A stretch of 28,554 nucleotides of DNA, from positions 1-28,554 of the IMG/VR virus record IMGVR_UViG_3300025849_000158; one strand, 5' to 3'. The notes beneath the pieces were generated by a model that was not told where the DNA came from, did no database searches, and worked only from the letters and a program-made list of their open reading frames with translations. Of this stretch, positions 6,556 through 15,200 are shown in pieces (the first letter of the stretch is position 1; each line of letters starts with the position of its first letter). The DNA is from a virus. Made by a program: the position numbers and the translations under genes.

Positions 6556-6878
6556 CGGTTGTCACCTGAGCCAGCTAAGGTCCCACGCTTTTTACGTTCC
6601 GATAGTTTTTCAAGGTTCATCTCAGCGGTGCGGTCTAGGCTTTGGCCTAGGTCCTGTGAAAGGACAGCAAGATACCAAAGAACATCGCCTAGCTCTTTAG
6701 CGATTTCCTGTTTGGTTTCTTTATCGAATACACCTTGCTTGTCACGATAGACCTTTTTGATCTTATTCATGACCTCACCAGCTTCTCCTGCGAGACCAAA
6801 AGCTGGGTATGAGATACGGTATTCGGTTGGGTATATTGCGGTCTCTATTGCCTTACGTTGATAAAAAGCGAGGTCCAT
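6552..6878 (-). CDS. mazG: MazG-like nucleotide pyrophosphohydrolase
   Basis: A 108-residue all-alpha NTP pyrophosphatase. The metal-binding pattern ExxE...ExxD is visible as GEAGEV (about 31-36) and KELGDVLWYL (about 61-70). Both sit in the usual places of a short single-domain MazG. Such enzymes hydrolyse (d)NTPs to monophosphates; in phages they may clean the pool or lower (p)ppGpp, but the substrate cannot be read here. ATG 6878 has AGGAGC 4 bases upstream. It is the first gene after the proposed promoter at 6898-6919 and overlaps DUF1127 by ATGA. Confidence 0.88.
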   Translation of the reverse strand: MDLAFYQRKAIETAIYPTEYRISYPAFGLAGEAGEVMNKIKKVYRDKQGVFDKETKQEIAKELGDVLWYLAVLSQDLGQSLDRTAEMNLEKLSERKKRGTLAGSGDNR

Positions 6879-6897
6879 TATTGCTCCTAAGTTTGGG

Positions 6898-6919
6898 TTA
6901 CCTAGGAACGGTGATTAAT
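6898..6919 (-). promoter_or_regulatory. proposed phage promoter upstream of mazG-nrdJ
   Basis: On the minus strand this element matches the copy before glutaredoxin at 19 of 22 positions (ATTAATCACCGTTCCTAG core). It sits in the 46-base gap between the putative small terminase and mazG, faces mazG, and ends 19 bases before its ATG. Confidence 0.62.
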
Positions 6920-6924
6920 GGCCT

Positions 6925-7143
6925 CTAGTTGTAGTATTCTTCACTATCGAAATCAGGCAAGGCTTCCATCAATGCGGTAAGCCCCTCATTCTCTGACGCA
7001 ATAGCTTCGATATTATTGTCCTTTAGAAACCTAATTGCTGTAGACAACTCAGCGGCACTTGCCTCACCACTCTGGATACGAGCGAGTAAGTCAGCCGCGA
7101 TTGCAGAGTGTAGGTTTCCTAGTAATTCTTTTGATGCAGACAT
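6925..7143 (-). CDS. terS: putative small terminase subunit (DNA maturase A-like)
   Basis: A 72-residue helical protein. The segment LHSAIAADLLARIQSGE...STAIRFLKDNNIEA (residues 11-51) resembles what I recall of small terminase subunits of T7-like podoviruses, which often carry an x-RFLKDN-x-I stretch after the first two helices. The acidic C-terminus (LPDFDSEEYYN) is also typical. ATG 7143 has a perfect AGGAGG site. It follows the endolysin by one base. In T7 the small terminase likewise lies after the holin and before the large subunit. Here the large subunit is separated from it by mazG, DUF1127 and nrdJ. The assignment rests on motif memory and gene order. Confidence 0.6.
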   Translation of the reverse strand: MSASKELLGNLHSAIAADLLARIQSGEASAAELSTAIRFLKDNNIEAIASENEGLTALMEALPDFDSEEYYN

Positions 7144-7144
7144 A

Positions 7145-7660
7145 TTATCCTCCTGCCATCTTTAAAGCAGCAATGCGGGTCTCTTCGTTACGCCTGAGCC
7201 ATCCGCGTCCAAATGTGGAGAATGTCTTCAGGCGGCGATAAAACGCTTCACGTTCCGCTGCGTATTGTTCGATGATGTCTTCTGGGTCCATTCTACCGAC
7301 AGCCCCTAAGGTCTGAGGACCTATCGCTCCGTCCTGTGGTACACCTACGACCTTTTGGAGCATCTTAGCTCCTCGACCCACGCCGCCATTAATACAGAGG
7401 TCAAAAACCGCGAAATCAACGCCAGATGGTAGATCATCACATTTAGCTCGATCCCAATAGTTACGCTTGTATATCGGGGTGACATCGGCAACCGTGAGTG
7501 CCTTCATGTCATCTACAGTCACAGGCGCATCGACCCACCCCTCGTAAACCGCTTGGGTAACTCCGAGATTTGTTGCACCGCCGGGATCGTCTTTGTGGTT
7601 CACGAACCCACCTTCGTGGTGCAAAATCATCTTTAAACTCTGTTCAAAATTATCTTTCAC
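7145..7660 (-). CDS. endolysin, GH108-type N-acetylmuramidase
   Basis: Cleaves host peptidoglycan at lysis. The start of the GH108 domain is clear: LHHEGGFVNHKDDPGGATNLG near residues 13-33, with Glu16 as the expected catalytic acid. The C-terminal half (CINGGVGRGAKMLQKVVG followed by DGAIGPQTL) is a PG_binding_3-type domain. The 171 residues are a normal length. The start is a GTG at 7660, overlapping the holin stop (GTGA); no ATG fits without losing the domain start. There is no signal peptide, so export depends on the adjacent holin. Confidence 0.9.
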   Translation of the reverse strand: MKDNFEQSLKMILHHEGGFVNHKDDPGGATNLGVTQAVYEGWVDAPVTVDDMKALTVADVTPIYKRNYWDRAKCDDLPSGVDFAVFDLCINGGVGRGAKMLQKVVGVPQDGAIGPQTLGAVGRMDPEDIIEQYAAEREAFYRRLKTFSTFGRGWLRRNEETRIAALKMAGG

Positions 7661-8049
7661 TTAGATGCGCCTTTGTATTTCTCAAATGTTCTCATGCCGC
7701 CAAGACCTAATAATGCCATGACTAAACTCATGAGTTGTTCCGCCGCTAAACTTGGGAGTTCTACGGGTAGTTTTGCGTATGCGTTAATTAGACCTGCGAA
7801 TGGTAAGATCAGGAACTGATACCCCAAGCCAAGCGCGGCGACCCAGCCAATAGCTGGGCGCCACCCAGCAACGAATATTGATCGATGCTTTGCACCTTCG
7901 ATATTCGCCACTGCTTGGAGCATATGCGGTTGCTGCATGAGTGTTGCTAATTTTAGCTTTGCAGCTTCCCGCTCTTCTTCAGATGTGAAGAGTTCATCTA
8001 AACCTTTCGCCAGCCCATCGACAATACCGCCGATAGGATTGAGGTTCAT
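7657..8049 (-). CDS. holin, GTA_holin_3TM type
   Basis: A 130-residue membrane protein that should permeabilise the inner membrane for the endolysin. Residues 1-50 are soluble and helical. The FVAGWRPAIGWVAALGLGYQ segment (59-78) leads into helices at about 66-90 and 101-119, and the tail is basic (FEKYKGASK). The AGWRPAIGW motif is typical of the gene-transfer-agent 3TM holin family first named from Rhodobacter capsulatus. ATG 8049 has AAGGAA 9 bases upstream. It lies directly before the endolysin and overlaps it, as expected of a lysis cassette. Confidence 0.85.
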   Translation of the reverse strand: MNLNPIGGIVDGLAKGLDELFTSEEEREAAKLKLATLMQQPHMLQAVANIEGAKHRSIFVAGWRPAIGWVAALGLGYQFLILPFAGLINAYAKLPVELPSLAAEQLMSLVMALLGLGGMRTFEKYKGASK

Positions 8050-8061
8050 GTGTTGGTTTCC

Positions 8062-8523
8062 TTACATTTGGGATTTTAAGAAAAGTACAAAATAGAAGAA
8101 ACCAACCAAGCCACTAACGAAAAGAGCTATGCCGACACCTACAGAGATTTTAAACATCATCTCTTCGCGTAGACGCTGTGCTTCTTTTTCAGCTTCCCTG
8201 CGATTTACTCGCGCTTCTTTCTGAAACATCAGCCAGCTATCCCATAGCCCAGCTCGACCTGTGTATATCATGAGTTGCTTTAGTTCAGCTTCAGCTTCCT
8301 TGATGGACTCTAAAGCCATGAACTCTTCTAGGTCTGTAGCTTGCTGGGGTCTCAGCGCACCCATAAAACCGTTGCGCTTCTTCTGTACTTTTTTCTGGAG
8401 TTTGTCTTTGCTTTCGACAATGACGCCTATCTGTTTCGCACAGTCGGCTATTGACCTGCCGTTTTGTACAAACTTTTTGACTATGCCGAAAGCAGCGTTA
8501 CACGCGGCTAGTTCAGCAAGCAT
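8062..8523 (-). CDS. coiled-coil protein with C-terminal membrane helix
   Basis: A 153-residue protein counted from ATG 8523. That start avoids the 56-base overlap created by the longer frame from 8589 and has GAGAGA 7 bases upstream. The N-terminal part (ELAACNAAFGIVKKFVQNGR) and a central LEEFMALESIKEAEAELKQLMIYTGR stretch are helical and recur, as I remember, in hypothetical proteins of many marine phages. The last 30 residues are a single membrane helix (VGVGIALFVSGLVGFFYFVLF). Lying between a second membrane protein and the holin, it could be a lysis accessory or spanin-like protein. It has no Rz hallmark, so function is open. Confidence 0.72.
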   Translation of the reverse strand: MLAELAACNAAFGIVKKFVQNGRSIADCAKQIGVIVESKDKLQKKVQKKRNGFMGALRPQQATDLEEFMALESIKEAEAELKQLMIYTGRAGLWDSWLMFQKEARVNRREAEKEAQRLREEMMFKISVGVGIALFVSGLVGFFYFVLFLKSQM

Positions 8524-8533
8524 TTTAGTTCTC

Positions 8534-8800
8534 TCAATCTCGTTGTGCCATCTTCTCGACAGCACCGCGTATATGTTGAATATTTTCATCGATACGGGCC
8601 ATGCTGACCGCTTGGCTTTGTACCATGTTCTCGACCTTAGACACCCGCTCTGAGAAAGCTATGAGCTTTTCAGTATTCTGTTGAATGTCCGCCATCATCA
8701 TGGAAACTGTCCAGACAATGGCGGCGGCTTGTGTGATTAGGCCAAGAAGGAGAGTTGCGGGGACACTTCGGGATATGTGCCAACCTTCTTGGGTGGTCAT
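8534..8800 (-). CDS. small membrane protein with coiled-coil tail, possible second holin or spanin
   Basis: An 88-residue protein with one membrane helix (about residues 14-36, SVPATLLLGLITQAAAIVWT) followed by a heptad-rich tail (IQQNTEKLIAFSERVSKVENM...ARIDENIQHIRGAVEKM). This N-in single-pass plus periplasmic coiled-coil layout suits an i-spanin or a class III/antiholin-type regulator. The ATG overlaps the stop of the tail-assembly gene as TAATG. It opens the lysis block after the tail genes. Confidence 0.68.
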   Translation of the reverse strand: MTTQEGWHISRSVPATLLLGLITQAAAIVWTVSMMMADIQQNTEKLIAFSERVSKVENMVQSQAVSMARIDENIQHIRGAVEKMAQRD

Positions 8801-9189
8801 TAGGGCGTATCTGGGAACGATACGTTAGGCCATGCATCTGTCGATGTAATGTCACGAAGCGCAGTCCTGTAAGTAACCCACAAAGCCTTCGCTTCATCCG
8901 TTAACGGGCTGTCGGACATCTGTGTCCAATCGCTGTCACTGAGTAACTGATTGCGTGTGTCACGTTTAGAAGCTGCAACCACAGCATCTTGTTCCTCTTG
9001 AGTAGGCAGATCAGAGGTTAAAGTCCAAGGAAGATTTTTACGATTGCCGACCCAGTCCTTAACCTGTTGTTCTGTAGTCCATTGCGCCTGACTACTTGGG
9101 TTATAGCTAGGAAGCCTAATCTCACTAAGCCCATCTTCGCTTACAACACGACAACTCAAGTCATCATTAAATGTAAATGTATTAGGCAT
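8800..9189 (-). CDS. phage tail assembly chaperone (tail-fibre assembly type)
   Basis: A 129-residue protein. The C-terminal third, RNQLLSDSDWTQMSDSPL followed by WVTYRTALRDIT and WPNVSFPDTP, is the Phage_tail_APC pattern (R-x-x-L-L-x-x-S-D-W-T ... Y-R-x-x-L-R-D). The N-terminus is beta-rich. Family members follow tail-fibre genes and are thought to help fibre folding or attachment. ATG 9189 overlaps the preceding gene by 8 bases, and the stop is shared with the next ATG (TAATG). It sits at the end of the host-recognition block. Confidence 0.82.
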   Translation of the reverse strand: MPNTFTFNDDLSCRVVSEDGLSEIRLPSYNPSSQAQWTTEQQVKDWVGNRKNLPWTLTSDLPTQEEQDAVVAASKRDTRNQLLSDSDWTQMSDSPLTDEAKALWVTYRTALRDITSTDAWPNVSFPDTP

Positions 9190-9514
9190 CGAATTCTATC
9201 CCAACTACTGAATGATATGCGTAGTTTGAATTACCACTGACAAAATCGCCAGCGGCAGTTTCTATAGGATAGAAATTTAGATTGCTGTTTGAGCCAAACG
9301 TGTTGTAATGGACGTTCCCAGTATGACCGGGGAACTTACCAAGCTCATAGCTATAGTCGTTCACCCAAACAATGCCTTTGAACTTCCTGCCTTCTGGCAC
9401 AGTGTAGAAAATTGAATTCCTATCGGTAGTGCCATTGTAGTGAGAAATGCTAATTGCCTTGTCAGCTTGTGGAGCAGAAGTAGACGTTCCTTTTGGTATA
9501 GAAGTTAATGCCAT
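9182..9514 (-). CDS. small beta-rich tail protein of unknown function
   Basis: A 110-residue protein starting at ATG 9514 with GGAGAC upstream. Asn, Ser, Tyr and Gly are frequent (NVHYNTFGSNSNLNFY) and there are no hydrophobic helices, suggesting a small beta-sandwich. The N-terminus (MALTSIPKGTSTSAPQADKA) looks like a flexible attachment arm. It lies between the putative adhesin and the tail assembly chaperone, so a minor fibre or receptor-contacting subunit is the likeliest role. I do not recognise the family. Confidence 0.68.
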   Translation of the reverse strand: MALTSIPKGTSTSAPQADKAISISHYNGTTDRNSIFYTVPEGRKFKGIVWVNDYSYELGKFPGHTGNVHYNTFGSNSNLNFYPIETAAGDFVSGNSNYAYHSVVGIEFDA

Positions 9515-9516
9515 TT

Positions 9517-10833
9517 TTAAGTCTCCGATTTAATGCCAAGAAGTTGGATGCCGAATGTAGGAGTTGCAAGACCTAATGCTGTTGCCTCGCTAGCCGATAG
9601 TGTTTTTGTGCTGGTTTTGTAATAGTTCAGCGTCCTACTTGCCCCCGCAATTTCAATACCAGAATATGAAAAAGGTGCGGAGTGTTGAGTACCATCAGGA
9701 TAAATAGAAACGTAATTATTTCCTGTGCTAAAGTAACGTATTCCACCACCACTAATAGCAGTTGGGCTTCCCTTTATAAAAGGAGTACTTACTTGAGATG
9801 GCGAAAGATTAATCTGGCCTAGATTACTAAATCCTATAGTTGCATTATTTGCATCGGCCACTAAATCCGTTAGTGTTGGAGTAACTTTAGCTACCTGAAA
9901 AACATTAGTAGAGCTAACCCTCCAGATGTAAATAGAGTCTGTCGCAGCATCGTGTGAAATTGCAAAATTGTTACCGCCTGTAGGGTAATTAATAGTCGGC
10001 ATTCCAGTAAAACTTTTCATGCCCCCATTGTTAACATTTAATGCGTACATTTGAGATGTATAACTATTACTAGGCATAAACCAAATATGGTCATAAGCAA
10101 AGAAATGCCTAGGATAGCTGGATGTAGGGTGCGGATTTCTATTATAGGTGGTAGCACCACCTGTGAAGTTTCCAGTTGGAGTAGCGTCTATATCTTTAAT
10201 GTAAAAAGTAGAGCCAGAGCTTGCATAACCAATGAAGTCTCCGTTTAATTTATGACCTGTTCCAACAGCAGCATAGTTTAGGTATTCATTTTGGCCGCTC
10301 CCAGATACTTGCCCTACATACCATGTCTGCTGTGCTGAATTCGTATCGTGTTGTGTATAGTACCAATACCCATTTCCGTTATCAGCTATATTGAAATCAA
10401 TATTAATAATTTCATTGTTATTTCCGCTGGAAAGTGCTGCTGTAGAAGTTAAACTCAACGGGGTGGAGAATACGTCAGACTGACCTTTAATCCTAATGAC
10501 TTTTTCGACGTAACCATAGTTAGAGCCATCTAAGCCAATGTTTTCAGTTTGCTCAAAAACAAACGGAAAAGTGCTGCCTGTTTTAATTTTTAAAGTTGAG
10601 CTTGGAGGTACTACTAAACTACCCGTAGCGTTAGATGTTAGATCGCTCACGTTAAAACCGTTTAGCTCAAGGTGTGAGCCTGCATCAAGAGATGAAAAAG
10701 AACCAATTAAATTCATGTCCTTAATAACATAGCTTGTATTGGCGTCTGTTGTTACAAGAGTATGCTCACCATCAGTAAGCTCAGTCTCACCCAATGATGT
10801 GTTCATGTATATTTGGTCTAGTGTATCAGCCAT
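9517..10833 (-). CDS. putative tail-fibre adhesin / receptor-binding protein
   Basis: A 438-residue protein rich in Asn, Ser, Thr, Gly and Tyr, with almost no long helices. Residues 1-100 look like a beta-solenoid or attachment domain (LELNGFNVSDLTSNATG). Later segments repeat a strand pattern with aromatic-aspartate ends (TFYIKDID, HFFAYDHIWFMPS, DSIYIWRVSS), as in beta-propeller folds. Its base composition is visibly more AT-rich than the flanking structural genes. ATG 10833 overlaps the tail-fibre stop as TAATG. Its place right after the gp17-like fibre suggests it forms or caps the distal fibre and binds the receptor. Fold and role are inferred. Confidence 0.65.
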   Translation of the reverse strand: MADTLDQIYMNTSLGETELTDGEHTLVTTDANTSYVIKDMNLIGSFSSLDAGSHLELNGFNVSDLTSNATGSLVVPPSSTLKIKTGSTFPFVFEQTENIGLDGSNYGYVEKVIRIKGQSDVFSTPLSLTSTAALSSGNNNEIINIDFNIADNGNGYWYYTQHDTNSAQQTWYVGQVSGSGQNEYLNYAAVGTGHKLNGDFIGYASSGSTFYIKDIDATPTGNFTGGATTYNRNPHPTSSYPRHFFAYDHIWFMPSNSYTSQMYALNVNNGGMKSFTGMPTINYPTGGNNFAISHDAATDSIYIWRVSSTNVFQVAKVTPTLTDLVADANNATIGFSNLGQINLSPSQVSTPFIKGSPTAISGGGIRYFSTGNNYVSIYPDGTQHSAPFSYSGIEIAGASRTLNYYKTSTKTLSASEATALGLATPTFGIQLLGIKSET

Positions 10834-12230
10834 TATAATGCTCCGAATTTGATTAAGGCTGCGGCTGAAACACCGTCAATGCCAGTTAGGTTAGATGCGT
10901 TCAGTGCGGGTAGTTGTCCTGACCCATCAAGTTGAACGACTTGGTTTGCACCTGTGCCAACATCGAGTGCTGACGCAGTGCCAAGGCCATTGATTGCTGT
11001 GCTTAGATCAGTAGCTGAAGCCTTTGCATCAAGCTGTGTTTGCACAGAAGAGTTAATGCCAGCCACGTTGTTAAGTTCCGGCAGAGTTGCAGTAAAACCA
11101 AGGTTACTTAGAGCTTCAGATGTAGATGCCAAATCACTAAGATTACTATTAGATATCAGAGCACCAGACAGGGATGCGTAAGCGGCAACCCAGCTAGAGC
11201 CTTCGTATACCTTCATGACATTATCAGTCGTATTAAAGTACAAAGAGCCAGACACCAAAGCGTTTCCGTCATTATCAACAGTTACATCAGAAGTCTTCTG
11301 CCCCAAATATCTGTCATCAAATGAATCTAATGCAGCAAGAGCGGCGTCCTTAGATGCCTGTGCGGATGAGGCAGAAGTTGCGGCGTTGGTCGCGCTGGAT
11401 GCAGCATTAGTCTCAGAAACAGACGCATTATCCGCGCTTACACCTGAGGCGATTTTAGATGCTTCAGAAGCCGCAGCACTGACTTGAGAGTTTGTAGCTT
11501 GGGCTGTCGCAAGGGTTACCTGAGCGGCCCCGTTGGTTGTTGCTAGAGTAGCTTGGGCTGTCGCAAGGGTTACCTGTGCTTCACCATTAGTTGTCGCTAA
11601 GGCAGCTTGCGTAGCCGCCGTGGCAGCTGAACCCGCAGCATTTGTGGCAGAAACCTGAGCAGCATCCTCAGAAGCCGCAGCATCGCTCACCAGTGCAGTA
11701 TTTGTGACAACGCTAGCCGCAGCGTTGGTTTCACTTAAAGCGGCAGCTATGCGGTGTAAATCAGCTTCCGCAGCGTCAGACTCAGATAGATTACGGAACG
11801 CTTGGGATTCATCACGAAGTGCCTGTGTGGCGTCCCTAAAACCTTCAGCTTCCTCTTGATACTGTACGGAAAAGTCCACCTGATCTAAGGCTTCTTGCAT
11901 GGAATACAGCAAGTAGTCTGAGTTCTTGTTGAGGTCCGCAGCGAGTAGCGCAGAACCATCAGAGAAGCTAATAGGTCGTGTTGTAATTGGTGTACTACGG
12001 CGTAGTTGGATTTCTTTACCCGCCGCAATAGCACCCCCGATACCATCTGTTACTCTTACCGTTGTGTCGTTAAGTTTTGTGAATGTGTGACTGGCTGTTG
12101 GATCAGCGTTTGATAGACCATCGATTTCGACCGTGATGTGGTCATCATCGAGGTAATCCCAAGTGATCAGGTAGTCAGTCGTCGTGCCATCGGCTATGTA
12201 GGCCGAGACAGAATACTTTACCGTTGGCAT
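10833..12230 (-). CDS. tail fibre protein, T7 gp17-like N-terminal domain
   Basis: A 465-residue fibre. Residues 1-120 match the T7 tail-fibre N-terminal domain: VKYSVSAYIADGTTTDYLITWDYL, then VEIDGL, LRRSTPI near 76-82 and LLAADLNKNSDYLLYSMQEALDQ. This domain docks the fibre to the tail. Residues 120-300 form a long Ala/Thr/Ser-rich helical shaft with an 18-residue tandem repeat (unit LATTNGAAQVTLATAQ). The C-terminus is a short beta-rich domain, without the large gp17 tip. ATG 12230 has AGGA upstream. The missing tip could be supplied by the next gene. Confidence 0.87.
   Translation of the reverse strand: MPTVKYSVSAYIADGTTTDYLITWDYLDDDHITVEIDGLSNADPTASHTFTKLNDTTVRVTDGIGGAIAAGKEIQLRRSTPITTRPISFSDGSALLAADLNKNSDYLLYSMQEALDQVDFSVQYQEEAEGFRDATQALRDESQAFRNLSESDAAEADLHRIAAALSETNAAASVVTNTALVSDAAASEDAAQVSATNAAGSAATAATQAALATTNGEAQVTLATAQATLATTNGAAQVTLATAQATNSQVSAAASEASKIASGVSADNASVSETNAASSATNAATSASSAQASKDAALAALDSFDDRYLGQKTSDVTVDNDGNALVSGSLYFNTTDNVMKVYEGSSWVAAYASLSGALISNSNLSDLASTSEALSNLGFTATLPELNNVAGINSSVQTQLDAKASATDLSTAINGLGTASALDVGTGANQVVQLDGSGQLPALNASNLTGIDGVSAAALIKFGAL
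11494..11576 (-). repeat. tandem 54-base repeat in tail-fibre shaft
   Basis: A 29-base stretch at 11494-11522 is repeated exactly at 11548-11576, 54 bases apart, encoding an 18-residue protein repeat in the Ala/Thr-rich shaft. The exact DNA identity points to recent duplication or recombination. Confidence 0.85.
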
Positions 12231-12239
12231 ATTTATATC

Positions 12240-15200
12240 CTATTGTTCTTGAAATACTTCATTAAATCTACGGAACCGCTCACGGCTGTTCTTGGAGATC
12301 GTAGGTGCTTGCTCAATCAACTGAGACTTAATTGTGTCAATCTTGCTTTGCTCACTTTGTTTTTCGAGTTCCATATATTCAGGAATTTCACTCTTAGCTT
12401 TGTTTCTGTAAGCGTTGATAATTGTGCTGACGATCTGACCTTTAGTTCCTTTTGAACCTAGACCTTTAGTGCCGTCTATTGCTCTCTTGTAACCGTCTGA
12501 CGCCATGACTTTTGCTAACTGTTCACGCATGGTCAAACCATCAATCAAGGTTGTTGATGTTTGTTCTAGAACTTTGTCATAGATCGACTGAGGACCATCA
12601 CCGTAAGGGATATCCTTTAGGTTTTCGTTCTTACCGTTAATAAACATCGTGGCGCTCAACTGAGAGAAAGCTGTTCCATCTGCAATAGATAGACGGCTTA
12701 GTTCACCTACGACAGCATCCTCTTCACGGTAATTACCGATATTAGATAGACCCATCGGGTCGTACTTAGGGGTTGGTCGTGTAATGATTTCACCTAAGAC
12801 ATTACGCTTTGGATCAACATCCTCATACAATCCTGTTCTGGATAGAAAAGTGTCAGTTACACTCCGTACCTCACGGAACGCTTCATCACCGTTAGTCTGG
12901 TTTAGAATGTTAGGAACAAACGACCCTACCATGTTGTAGAAAGCCTTCTCAGACTTAATGGGATCACCTGTCATCATACCAAACAGATCAGCTAGACCTT
13001 TGGTAAATGTTTTGTTGATTGTGTTCTCAGCAAGAGCAAGACCAAGCGCCGCCGTGATGTTTATCTTAGAGTTTTCACGCTCGTTATAAGGGTCACGAAC
13101 GATCTCATTAACGTCAGCAAAGATGGACAACACGTTAGCCAGTGGCTCAAGACGTTGGTATGACATCCAATAGAAGCTACCGTCCTCATTGTTTATTTTG
13201 ATCGAATAAGGTTGGTTGTTCTTCAGCCATTCAGCACGAATACGAGGATCAGTTGGTCCTGAACCTGTAAAGTCCCCACGGCCAGCCAAGAAGTGACCTA
13301 GCCCAAGTAAGGCAAAACCTGTTAAGATTTTTCCACGGGCTTGAGCCGCGCGGATTGGGTCGCCGCTGGTAATATCATCACGGAAACGCTTAGATGCGAT
13401 TTGCAACACAGGCATATTCTGAAACGATTGGCTAAGGATGTTGATAGGTGTCCGAACAAACGGAAGGATAAAACGGAACATTGCCGATCCTACACCCTCA
13501 CCTCGTCCTAAAGATTGAAACTTCTGACCAATTGACCCTGCTTCAAGTGCTTCCGTGAAAGATGCACGTTGTGACTGTAGAAGTGCGTCTGGTCGAATTG
13601 CGTTGCCTTCTTTACCAAAACTCTCTGCAACATACTTGTTGATGAACTCAGAGCGTTTAGCACCTTTAAGTCCTAGATTGTCTGCCTCCATAGCTGCGTC
13701 AGCCATGATGCGACCACGATATGTTGACTGCTTGAAGAACTCGTCCATTGTTAGCAGGAAACGTGAAGGCATAGATATGATCTTCATAGGAAGGTTTTTG
13801 GAACCCTTACCAATGTCTGTTTGCATATCGAATTTAGTGGAGAGAACATCGAGAATAGAAGTGTCATCTTTGAACGACTTTGTGGCCATCCGTAGTGCCT
13901 CTAGAGACGATGATAATTGATAAGCAATGGTTCTCACACCGTGTTTAACCTGCCCACCCATGATTTGCTGTAAAGGGATCATAACAGAGTTAACGGCTGT
14001 GCCGATCATGTTGACCTGTTGTGTACCAACACCAGACAACAGAGCGTTAATACGGAAGTGGTTAACCATATCCATAGTCTTCTGTAGGGACTTACCAAGA
14101 CGCAACGAAGTCTTCAGAGGTTGATCAGAGTTAACAACAGCTTTAGCTACCGCACGGGCGTCTGAGTTCTCCGCAGAGTTCTTGATCATATCCATGAGCT
14201 TTTTATCTTTGGTGCGTGTCATCTTCATAGCGTTCAACGCGCGACCCACGTTTGCTCTAGCTGCATCAACAGACATCAAGACATTAGCGGCTATCTCACG
14301 GCGAGCATTAAAGGCCATCATGACCTCTTCCATGCTCTGATAGTTTCCTGTGACCTTACCGCTATCAATCATCTGACCAAGTTCTTTAATCTCAGTCTCC
14401 ATAGCTAGGAGCATACGATCCTTAGCCATGATATCAGCCGCGAGTTTGTGGTATGGGACGTTAATGCCTCCTGTCATTTCTGCCAAGAAAGCCTCTGGGT
14501 CCTTACCAAGCATATCAGCCATGTGCCGTACACTCTTTGTGCTTTGTGCTTTAACCGTTGACCAGCGTTGTACGTCACCACCACGCATCGCAAGAAACTC
14601 TTTTTCCATAACGTGCTTAACTGCCGCCATCTGAGAAAGAACATCATCATAGTCGTTCATAGTATCTACAGAACGGAAAGATAGTTTAGTCAGCCGAGCG
14701 GCTTCTTGAGGATCAAGATCACCAATTTTGGTCATCATTCGGATGTTCTCGATTTGCTCTGAGGTTAACCGATAAGGAACCTTAACAGCTTTAGCTATCT
14801 CTTCCGCTGACTGCCCTCTGGGAGCCTCTAGGTCGAGCGACAGTTGCCCATCTGCATTTTCCTTAGGGAAGACCCTATCGGTCATGTCTATGGTCTTCTG
14901 GGCGTCCACAGCGACTTCATCAGCCGCCTTTAGGATAGGTGTATCGATCTCTGCGGCGAACTCTTTAGATGTTTGTAAGAATTCCGCTGCGGCTTCTGTA
15001 TCGCCGTTCTTAGCCGCTTTAGCAGCCTTGAGGCCATAGAATATGCTCTCAATCGCTAGACCAAGAACACTACCTTCAACCACGTTACGCGCACGGTTCT
15101 GCCACTCAGGATCGTCAGGGTCTGTAGCTAGGAGTTCTGTCATGTACCCCATGTCAGCGCCCATGTCCTTCAGGGCTGCTGTGAGGTTAGCGTCATTAGG

